Assembly (NCBI GenBank): GCA_002372735.1
Contig: DFIE01000006.1
Coordinates: forward strand, 1 to 8,661
Source of the DNA: Clostridiales bacterium UBA3705
GTDB taxonomy: Bacteria; Bacillota_A; Clostridia; Oscillospirales; Oscillospiraceae
Length of the DNA stretch: 8,661 nucleotides
Direction of reading: 5' to 3'
Each line of letters opens with the position of its first letter. Position 1 is the first letter of the stretch. Positions 1 to 4,987 of the stretch are shown here, piece by piece. Position numbers and translations under genes: made by a program. The notes beneath the pieces were generated by a model. It had not been told where the DNA came from. It was given only the letters and a program-made list of their open reading frames with translations, and made no database searches.

Positions 1-112
1 ACCTTTCTTCCCGCATCTTCTCCCGCGCTTCTTTTGCCATCTGCTTCTCAAGTTCGCGTGCATACTCGACTTCTGCAGCAACCTCAGCAGCATCAAATCT
101 GGTAATAGACAC
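1..112 (-). CDS. partial unknown charged-helix protein fragment, runs off window
   Basis: Reading leftward from a GTG at 112, the minus strand is open to base 1. It encodes about 37 residues starting VSITRFDAAEVAAEVEYARE and continuing into a Lys/Glu/Arg-rich stretch that looks helical or coiled-coil. The frame is open back to 124, where a TAA at 127-125 closes it. I see no convincing ribosome binding site for the GTG, and the TGA of the preceding frame lies only one base upstream (116-114). It may therefore be the tail of the same gene as the 114-254 fragment, separated by one extra T in a T6 run, rather than an independent gene. The family is not recognised. GC is visibly lower than in the rest of the window, which fits foreign or decaying DNA. 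Confidence 0.35.
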   Translation of the reverse strand, partial: MSITRFDAAEVAAEVEYARELEKQMAKEAREKMREER

Positions 113-113
113 T

Positions 114-254
114 TCAAAAAACGGTTAAGCTTTGCAGGCAGGGCGTTTCATATTCTTCCTGCGCCAGCAGAATGATTGCGGTTTCGTCATTGAGGAGACT
201 GACACCGGCCTTTTCCAGCAAAGAGGCGTTGTCCGCCATGTCGTTGGCATTGGA
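114..254 (-). pseudogene. frame-shifted coding remnant
   Basis: In the frame shifted by one base from the 187-441 gene, the minus strand reads NANDMADNASLLEKAGVSLL, then NDETAIILLAQEEYETP, and ends at TGA 116-114. The composition and codon choice look like real protein, yet the segment has no ribosome binding site before its only ATG (239). Removing one C near 252-253 would join it in frame to the gene starting at 441. Removing one T from the T6 run at about 116-121 would join it to the open frame that runs off the window. The simplest reading is a decayed gene with two single-base frameshifts, or a recombination junction near 250. Sequencing error cannot be excluded. The family is not recognised. 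Confidence 0.4.
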
Positions 255-441
255 TTATATCAATGCGTACTTGCACCTTCACGTCCGGATTCTTCTCGCC
301 GAACTTTTCCTTGAGCGTCTGGCAGATCTCGCTGCGGGCCTTGCCCTGCTTTTCCATGCGCTTGATGGTCTTGTAGGCGGCAAAGAGGGTGGAAGGGCCG
401 ATCTCGGAGCTGAAATAGCTGATCTGATCCTTCCAATCCAT
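187..441 (-). CDS. small unknown protein, second gene of the ferredoxin operon (3' end probably disrupted)
   Basis: The ATG at 441 is preceded by a GAGGAGG ribosome binding site at good spacing. That site overlaps the TGA of the 4Fe-4S protein gene (457-455), so the two are almost certainly co-transcribed and probably translationally coupled. The 84-residue frame begins MDWKDQISYFSSEIGPSTLF and contains a basic, helical middle (AYKTIKRMEKQGKARSEI), followed by KNPDVKVQVRIDII at about residues 50-63. After that the residues become Cys/Gln/Arg/Gly-rich and look like out-of-frame sequence, while the adjacent frame looks protein-like. The genuine protein may therefore end near residue 63, or continue in the other frame after a one-base indel at about 252. 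There is no signal peptide, membrane segment or recognised domain. The function is unknown, but its position suggests a role with the ferredoxin-like protein. Confidence 0.6.
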   Translation of the reverse strand: MDWKDQISYFSSEIGPSTLFAAYKTIKRMEKQGKARSEICQTLKEKFGEKNPDVKVQVRIDIIQCQRHGGQRLFAGKGRCQSPQ

Positions 442-454
442 GATACAATCCTCC

Positions 455-1183
455 TCAGTCCAAAATCCTGCCGTCCCGGGAGATGGTCACCACCTGCCAG
501 GGGAGGAATTTGCCGCTGTTCTTGAGGGCGGTTTCCGCGGCCCGCTGGAGCCCGCCGCAGCAGGGCACCTCCATGCGGAGGATGGTGACGCTCTGAATCT
601 CGTTGTCCCGGATGATTTCCGTCAGCTTTTCGGAATAGTCCACGTCGTCCAGCTTGGGGCAGCCGATGAGGGTGACCTTGCCCCGCATGAAATCCTCGTG
701 CAGGTTGGCGTAGGCGTAGGCGGTGCAGTCGGCGGCGATCAGGAGCTTGGCGCCCTCATAGAAGGGCGCCCGGGTGGGCACCAGCTTGATCTGGCAGGGC
801 CACTGGCGCAGCCGGGAGACGGGCTTCGCAGCGGCAGGCGCGGGCGCTTCCTCAGCCTCGTCCTTGGCAAGACTCATATATTTCGAGCCGGGGCAGCCAG
901 AGCCCGGATGGTGAGGCATGCTGCGCACGGCCTCCACGATGGCCTTCTTCCGCTGGCTCTCCTTCACCGCGGCCTCGTCATAGGCGGGCGCCTCCCGCTC
1001 CTCAAAGCTGATGGCCCCGGTGGGGCAGTTCGGCAGGCAGTCGCCGAAGCCGTCGCAGAAGCTCTCCCGCATGAGCTTCGCCTTGCCGTCTACGATGTCG
1101 ATGGCCCCCTCGTGGCAGGCCTCGGCGCACAGGCCGCAGCCTTTGCACTTTTCCTCGTCAATGTGGATGATTTTTCGGATCAT
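455..1183 (-). CDS. 4Fe-4S ferredoxin-domain protein with Cys-containing C-terminal domain
   Basis: This 242-residue protein starts at an ATG with AGGAGGG seven bases upstream. Residues 1-60 are a bacterial ferredoxin-type domain. The first cluster motif is canonical, with Cys13, Cys16, Cys19 and Cys23 followed later by a Pro-containing second motif (Cys43, Cys49, Cys53-Pro). The second set shows only three Cys in a C-x5-C-x3-CP arrangement, so it is not a textbook 2[4Fe-4S] ferredoxin. Residues 80-125 form an Ala/Pro/Glu-rich linker after a HHPGSGCPGS segment. Residues 126-242 form a second domain with scattered Cys at 130, 153, 175, 208 and 209, including an EVPCCGG motif. It is probably a cytoplasmic electron-transfer or redox-sensing protein. 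It is divergent from a CRP-like regulator gene. Comparable ferredoxin-regulator pairs occur in Clostridia, sometimes near hybrid-cluster (nitrosative stress) genes, but none is visible here. The exact partner is unknown. Confidence 0.85.
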   Translation of the reverse strand: MIRKIIHIDEEKCKGCGLCAEACHEGAIDIVDGKAKLMRESFCDGFGDCLPNCPTGAISFEEREAPAYDEAAVKESQRKKAIVEAVRSMPHHPGSGCPGSKYMSLAKDEAEEAPAPAAAKPVSRLRQWPCQIKLVPTRAPFYEGAKLLIAADCTAYAYANLHEDFMRGKVTLIGCPKLDDVDYSEKLTEIIRDNEIQSVTILRMEVPCCGGLQRAAETALKNSGKFLPWQVVTISRDGRILD

Positions 1184-1213
1184 GGTCAATCCCTCCTGTC
1201 TTGTTCTGACTCG

Positions 1214-1242
1214 ATTATACGGATCGTTTCTCAAAAAATCTG
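1214..1242 (-). promoter_or_regulatory. promoter of the ferredoxin operon
   Basis: A perfect TATAAT lies on the minus strand at 1219-1214. No good -35 hexamer is found at 17 bases (CAGATT at 1242-1237), which is typical of an activator-dependent promoter. With a start about seven bases past the -10 (around 1207), the 16-base palindrome would be centred about 41.5 bases upstream of the transcript. The coordinates of the start point are estimated, not measured. Confidence 0.6.
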
Positions 1243-1256
1243 TATCTGCAGATACA
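1241..1256. promoter_or_regulatory. 16-base perfect palindrome, likely operator of the CRP-like regulator
   Basis: TGTATCTGCAGATACA is an exact inverted repeat with no mismatch and no spacer. It sits in the divergent gap between the ferredoxin operon and the CRP-family gene. CRP/FNR proteins are homodimers that bind such symmetric sites of roughly this length. Its centre (1248.5) lies 34.5 bases from the inner edge of the minus-strand TATAAT and 33.5 bases from that of the plus-strand TATAAT, so one site could serve both promoters. Assignment to the adjacent regulator is inference from position. Confidence 0.7.
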
Positions 1257-1282
1257 CAATTCCGATTTTTTTGTTGTATAAT
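1254..1282 (+). promoter_or_regulatory. promoter of the CRP-like regulator gene
   Basis: A perfect TATAAT occurs at 1277-1282, and the AGGAG of the downstream gene is at 1301-1305. The expected -35 region (1254-1259, ACACAA) does not resemble TTGACA and overlaps the right end of the palindrome. This suggests activation, or autoregulation, by the dimer bound there. Confidence 0.6.
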
Positions 1283-1312
1283 CACAGCAGACCACCAAAG
1301 AGGAGTGATCCC

Positions 1313-1987
1313 ATGGATTACGCAGCACTGGAAAAAAGCGTTCTGTTTTCCGGTATCCCGGCAAAGGAGCTGCGGGAAGCGCTGGAAGCAGTCCCCCGTC
1401 ATATCCGGAGCTATGACAGGGCGGAGATCATATTTCATCAGATGGAGAAGGCCGACCGGATCGGCATTCTGCTGGAGGGCATCGTCCAGGCGCAGAAGCC
1501 CTTCCCCAACGGGAGCCAGGTCAACGTTTCGGTCCGCAGGCCCGGGGAGATCATCGGCGCCGCCGCCGCGTTTTCCAAGGGGCAGAAATACCCCTGTGAC
1601 ATCGCAGCCCTGGAGCCCTCCACGGTTCTCATGTTCCGAAGAGAAGACGTCCTTCTGCTGCTGCAAAAGGACGTCCGTATCATGAGTCATTTGATGTCGG
1701 AGCTTGCCACCGCGGCCTATATGCTGCAGCAGCGCCTGGAGCTGCTTTCCTACAGCGGAATCGCCCAGAAGGCCGCCTGTTATCTGTTGATGCAGGCCCG
1801 GCAGTCCGGGAGGCCGGTCGTCAGGATCCCGGGGACGGTCTCCAATTGGGCAATGGTCATGAACGTCTCGCGGTCCTCTCTGCACCGGGAGTTGAAAAAG
1901 CTGGAGGCGGACGGGATCCTTTCCTACGCTCCGCCCACCATTGAGATCCTGGATCCCGACGCACTGCAAAAGGTGCTGAGCAAATAG
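1313..1987 (+). CDS. CRP/FNR-family transcriptional regulator
   Basis: This 224-residue protein starts at an ATG preceded by AGGAG seven bases upstream. Residues about 10-120 are a cyclic-nucleotide-binding-type beta-barrel (LFSGIPAKELREAL opening, GILLEGIVQAQK strand, RRPGEIIGAAAAF turn). Residues about 121-147 are the long dimerisation helix. Residues about 148-224 hold a winged helix-turn-helix, with the recognition helix in MNVSRSSLHRELKKLEADGI (about 183-202). The length is normal for the family. The FNR-type N-terminal Cys cluster is absent (only Cys95 and Cys156 are present), so it is not an oxygen-sensing FNR. The classical cAMP-binding residues are not evident either, so the effector is unknown. 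It is divergently transcribed from the 4Fe-4S protein gene, with a palindromic site between them, which points to control of that gene and probably of itself. HcpR-like nitrosative-stress control is one possible role but is not demonstrated. Confidence 0.88.
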   Translation: MDYAALEKSVLFSGIPAKELREALEAVPRHIRSYDRAEIIFHQMEKADRIGILLEGIVQAQKPFPNGSQVNVSVRRPGEIIGAAAAFSKGQKYPCDIAALEPSTVLMFRREDVLLLLQKDVRIMSHLMSELATAAYMLQQRLELLSYSGIAQKAACYLLMQARQSGRPVVRIPGTVSNWAMVMNVSRSSLHRELKKLEADGILSYAPPTIEILDPDALQKVLSK

Positions 1988-2050
1988 ACTTGCTGTTTTA
2001 ATTCACCGTTCAATACGGTTCAGGCGGAGAAACAAAGACGTGCAAAAAGG

Positions 2051-2086
2051 AAAAACGGCTGACAGAGCTTGCTGTCAGTCGTTTTT
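2051..2086. terminator. bidirectional intrinsic terminator
   Basis: The left arm AAAAACGGCTGACAG (2051-2065) pairs with the right arm CTGTCAGTCGTTTTT (2072-2086) across a six-base loop. One G-T pair is present. The A tract on the left and T tract on the right allow termination in both directions. It lies between the end of the CRP-like gene (1987, plus) and the end of the DUF3237 gene (2103, minus), so it can serve both converging transcripts. Confidence 0.9.
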
Positions 2087-2102
2087 TCATCTCAGCGCCG
2101 CC

Positions 2103-2537
2103 TCAACCGGACAGTTCATAGAAACGGATCCACAGGCCGTTTTCGTCCCGGGCGCCTTCACCGACAAAGTGGGTTCGGTGCAGAAAGGGGGCCAAAACCG
2201 TGGAGTCGGTGTAGAAGCTGGGGACGGTGCGGAAGGGCTTGGGCCTAGCGCCGTCTGTAAACCAGCCGTTGTTCTCAATATAGATATGGCAAGAGGCGCC
2301 GGTGTGATCTGTGCCCGTCAGCATATAGCGGGCGGACATGTGGCGCACGTCGTTTTGGTTGGTGATCTGGGTGTCCACCCCGCAGGGCTCCACGATGCCC
2401 TGGAACAGAGGCCCGAAGGCCTTGCCGGAAAAGGGAATCATCCGGACGGTGCCCAGCTCGCCGCTGAGCTCCACCGTTCCAGCCGGGTCTGTTTGTACCA
2501 GGATTTCCAAAAACGGACTGTTTTTATGTGCTTTCAT
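2103..2537 (-). CDS. DUF3237 family protein
   Basis: This 144-residue protein starts at an ATG with AAGGAGG seven bases upstream. The layout matches DUF3237 (a small beta-barrel family): a gene-product-like opening ELSGELGTVRMIPFSGKAFG (about 24-42), then FQGIVEPCGVDTQI (45-58), ARYMLTGTDHTGASCHIYIE (69-88), and a C-terminal TVPSFYTDSTVLAPFLHRTH (104-123) followed by VGEGARDENGLWIRFYEL. This covers nearly the whole family length. It is cytoplasmic, with no signal peptide. The biochemical role of the family is not settled; members often sit in catabolic gene clusters of aromatic or organic acids. It lies 19 bases after the LysR gene stop on the same strand and is likely co-transcribed. The LysR gene in turn is divergent from the permease-esterase-dehydratase operon, so it may act in the same pathway. 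Confidence 0.85.
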   Translation of the reverse strand: MKAHKNSPFLEILVQTDPAGTVELSGELGTVRMIPFSGKAFGPLFQGIVEPCGVDTQITNQNDVRHMSARYMLTGTDHTGASCHIYIENNGWFTDGARPKPFRTVPSFYTDSTVLAPFLHRTHFVGEGARDENGLWIRFYELSG

Positions 2538-2556
2538 AGTCGTTCCTCCTTATTTT

Positions 2557-3534
2557 CTATGATGTGTGGGGCAGGGGAATCTGGTCTGGCCGCAGGCCCC
2601 AGACCTGATTGTCAGCGAATTTCAGAAATGCCCGCAGAGCAAAAGGTGCATAGTCCCGCTTGGGAAAGAGCACGTAGAACTGCCGCCGGGTCTGGGGCAG
2701 GTCCAGCTTGAAGAGGCGGAGCCCCCGGGGTGGCCTGCGGACCAGCAGGTCACTGATGAAGGTACAACCGATGCCGTTGTCCGCGAAGCGGTAGGCAGTG
2801 ACCAGCTGGGCCAGCTCCATCCGAACCCTGGGCGTGAAGTCCGCCTGGCGAAACATCTCCTCCGCCCTGGCCCGGAGGTTGTTGCCCCGGCTCAGCAGGA
2901 TGAAGTCCAGATCCCGGAACCAGCCCAGGGCCGCCCGGGGACAATCCGGCTGATTGTGCCGCCCTGCCATGACCTCCTCCCCGGAGAGGGCGGCGGCCTC
3001 CGCCTCCGGCGGCAGAGAATAGGAGTTTGGAACCGCCAACAGCACCCGGTCCAGGAAGGCAGGGCGGCGCTCAAAGCGCTCCACCAGCTTCGGGTCACAG
3101 CTCAGAGTCAGATCCAGCTCTTTCCGCTGCATCAGCTCTCCCAGCCGCACCGAATCCGTCTCCGCCACCTCCACCTGGATGCCGGGGTATTGCTTCATAT
3201 AGCGTCCCAGAAGGGCTGCCAGCAGATAGGTGTTGATGAAGTGGGTGCCGCCGATGCGGAGGGATCCGGCGTTCAGATCCCGCAGATCCCCGATCTGCCG
3301 GGCCAGGTCCTCCTCCACCAGGTGAATCCGACGGACCGCTTCCAAATAGACCTCCCCCGCCTGGGTCAGCTCCAGGGGGTGGTGGCGGCGGTCAAACAGC
3401 TCAGCCCCCAGGCTGTCCTCCACCCGCTTGACGGCGATGCTCAGGGCGGGCTGGGTCATATACAGATGCTCCGCCGCCTTGGAAAAGCTCCGGTCCTTAT
3501 AGATTTGCAGGATATACCTCATGTCCTGTTCCAT
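2557..3534 (-). CDS. LysR-family transcriptional regulator
   Basis: This 325-residue protein is of normal LysR length. The N-terminal winged helix-turn-helix is clear: YILQIYKDRSFSKAAEHLYM (about 7-26), then TQPALSIAVKRVEDSLGAEL (27-46) and FDRRHHPLELTQAG (47-60). A linker helix (61-85) leads to the periplasmic-binding-protein-like effector domain (about 90-300), with the usual GSLRIGGTHF opening and a NGIGCTFISDLL segment late in the domain. It is cytoplasmic, and its effector is unknown but is probably the substrate or an intermediate of the adjacent catabolic operon. The ribosome binding site (AGGTGAGG) is weaker than those of its neighbours. It is divergent from the SLC13-type permease gene across a 129-base gap with an inverted repeat, the standard arrangement for a LysR activator of the divergent operon with self-repression. 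The downstream DUF3237 gene is probably in the same transcript. Confidence 0.93.
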   Translation of the reverse strand: MEQDMRYILQIYKDRSFSKAAEHLYMTQPALSIAVKRVEDSLGAELFDRRHHPLELTQAGEVYLEAVRRIHLVEEDLARQIGDLRDLNAGSLRIGGTHFINTYLLAALLGRYMKQYPGIQVEVAETDSVRLGELMQRKELDLTLSCDPKLVERFERRPAFLDRVLLAVPNSYSLPPEAEAAALSGEEVMAGRHNQPDCPRAALGWFRDLDFILLSRGNNLRARAEEMFRQADFTPRVRMELAQLVTAYRFADNGIGCTFISDLLVRRPPRGLRLFKLDLPQTRRQFYVLFPKRDYAPFALRAFLKFADNQVWGLRPDQIPLPHTS

Positions 3535-3567
3535 TTCTGCCTCACCTATAAAATATATTTATGTTAC

Positions 3568-3612
3568 TATAATATCCATGAAATTGATTATATACCATTT
3601 TCATGATATTGT
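3568..3612 (+). promoter_or_regulatory. possible promoter region of the permease operon
   Basis: Two weak alternatives are visible. One is TATAAT at 3568-3573 with no recognisable -35. The other is TTGATT (3584-3589), a 17-base spacer and TATTGT (3607-3612). Either would be activator-dependent. A small hairpin (3620-3636, CCAATT against AGTTGG with one G-T pair) follows in the leader. I cannot choose between the two promoters. Confidence 0.3.
3572..3609. promoter_or_regulatory. inverted repeat, candidate LysR operator
   Basis: ATATCCATGAAA (3572-3583) and TTTCATGATAT (3599-3609) form an inverted repeat. The ATGAAA/TTTCAT halves (3578-3583 and 3599-3604) are exact. The outer ATATC/GATAT portions also match, but are offset by one extra C. 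The dyad overlaps the spacer and -10 region of the LysR promoter, so occupancy would repress the regulator while lying upstream of, or within, the permease operon promoter. Assignment to LysR is inference from position. Confidence 0.45.
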
Positions 3613-3615
3613 AAA
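3587..3615 (-). promoter_or_regulatory. promoter of the LysR gene
   Basis: On the minus strand, TTTACA (3615-3610) is separated by 17 bases from a perfect TATAAT (3592-3587). The transcript would start near 3580, about 46 bases before the LysR start codon. This is the best sigma-70-type promoter in this gap. Confidence 0.65.
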
Positions 3616-3663
3616 GATACCAATTGAAATAGTTGGAAAAATGATCAAAAAGGAGATACAGAA

Positions 3664-4950
3664 ATGACACCGCTTACCATTTGCCTCATCATTTGCGCCT
3701 TGACGATGATCAGCTACATCATCGGCAAGATCCCTATGGGCCTCACCGCTATGCTCAGCATGGTGGCCTTCGTTCTTACCGGCTGTCTGAAGCCCGCCAC
3801 CGCCGCCGGATACTTCGGCAACGCCAACGGCATTATGATGCTCTCCATGTTCGTGGTGGCCGCAGGCTTCAACCGCACCCAGTTCGTCAAAAAGTGCGCC
3901 ACCAGTGTCAACAAGATCGCCAAGGGCTCCCTGACCAAGGTCATGCTGGGCTACATCGTGGTGGCTGCTGTCCTGGCCCAGTTCATCCAGAGCTCCGTCA
4001 TCGTCTACGGCATCATGGCCCCCATGCTGATTGCTTCCTGCGAGGAGCTGAACATCAAGCCCTCCAAGGTGCTCTTCCCCCTGGCAATGGTCTGCATTGC
4101 CACCATCTCCACCCTTCCTCTTGGCAGCGGCGCCACGGTCTTCGCCGAGATGAACGGCTATTTGGAGGCCAATGACTACACTGTCTTCGCCGTGGGCCTT
4201 ACCGACGCCATGAAGGCCCGGCTGCCCATGCTCATCATCATGGTTGTCTACTGCATCTTCTTCGCTACCAAGTTCGCACCCTCCGAACCTCCTGTGGAGG
4301 TGGGCACCATGCGGGCCCGCAAGGAGGACAAGGCGCCCCTGAAGCCCTTCCAGGAGCGGGCTGGCTATATCATCTTCATCCTCACCACCCTGGCCCTTCT
4401 GTTCCAGCGGCAGCTGGGCGTGGAAGTGTGGGTGATCTGTATCTCCGGCGCGCTGGCCATGATCCTCTTCGGTGTTCTGTCTGAAAAGGAAGCCATCGGC
4501 GCCATCAACTGGCCCATGGCCTTCCTGTTCGTGGGTGCGCTTGCCATGGGCGGCGCTCTGACCGAGACCGGCGCCGGCGAGGCTGTTGGCCAGATCCTGG
4601 CCAACGTTGCCAACAAGATCAACAACCCCTACATCATCGGCCTCATTTTCTTCATCGTTCCCTTCCTGCTGACCCAGGTGATGATGAACCGGACCGTCAT
4701 GATCATCTTCATTCCCATCGCCATTCTGGCCTGCAAGGCCATGAACGCCAACCCCGTGGGCATCATCCTGCTGGTCCAGGCCGCCTGCCTCAGCTCCTTC
4801 GCCACCCCCATGGCCACCCCCGCCATCCCCATGTGCATGGCCAGCGGCGGATACAACATTCCTTCCCTGCTGAAGCAATCCATCATCCCCGCTATCCTGC
4901 TGTGTATCGTGGCTGTGGGCTGGATCATGACCGTTTTCCCCATGTACTGA
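3664..4950 (+). CDS. SLC13/DASS-like anion permease
   Basis: This 428-residue, very hydrophobic protein starts at an ATG preceded by AAGGAGA. About 11-12 membrane segments are visible, including residues about 5-40, 55-70, 93-125, 136-160, 185-202, 234-250, 255-273, 283-300, 324-338, 344-358, 364-382 and 403-426. The fold shows the two-half repeat of SLC13/divalent-anion:sodium symporters: the first half has AQFIQSSVIVYGIMAP (105-120) and STLPLGSGATVF (149-160), and the second has TQVMMNRTVMIIFIPI (337-352) and SSFATPMATPAIPM (377-390). The usual Ser-Asn-Thr signatures are replaced by QSS and NRT, so substrate and ion coupling may differ. A charged cytoplasmic loop lies at about 203-232. It probably imports an organic acid anion, such as a dicarboxylate or hydroxy-acid. 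It is the first gene of the operon and lies 37 bases before the esterase. It is probably activated by the divergent LysR protein. Confidence 0.85.
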   Translation: MTPLTICLIICALTMISYIIGKIPMGLTAMLSMVAFVLTGCLKPATAAGYFGNANGIMMLSMFVVAAGFNRTQFVKKCATSVNKIAKGSLTKVMLGYIVVAAVLAQFIQSSVIVYGIMAPMLIASCEELNIKPSKVLFPLAMVCIATISTLPLGSGATVFAEMNGYLEANDYTVFAVGLTDAMKARLPMLIIMVVYCIFFATKFAPSEPPVEVGTMRARKEDKAPLKPFQERAGYIIFILTTLALLFQRQLGVEVWVICISGALAMILFGVLSEKEAIGAINWPMAFLFVGALAMGGALTETGAGEAVGQILANVANKINNPYIIGLIFFIVPFLLTQVMMNRTVMIIFIPIAILACKAMNANPVGIILLVQAACLSSFATPMATPAIPMCMASGGYNIPSLLKQSIIPAILLCIVAVGWIMTVFPMY

Positions 4951-4987
4951 GCCTGTTGCTGTATTTTTGCCGAAGGAGGACCAAACC

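Noticed and set aside
440..1312. Plus-strand open frame running across the ferredoxin gene into the CRP-like gene
   Set aside because: Upstream of 1313 it is antisense to the 4Fe-4S protein. The AGGAG and ATG at 1313 and the family's normal length fix the true start.
1184..1969. Minus-strand frame extending the ferredoxin protein upstream to 1969
   Set aside because: It is antisense to the CRP-like gene. The ATG at 1183 has AGGAGGG at ideal spacing and begins right before the ferredoxin domain.
2005..2019. Short inverted repeat ACCGT-TCAAT-ACGGT after the CRP-like gene
   Set aside because: The stem is only five bases with no T tract. The strong terminator at 2051-2086 explains the region.
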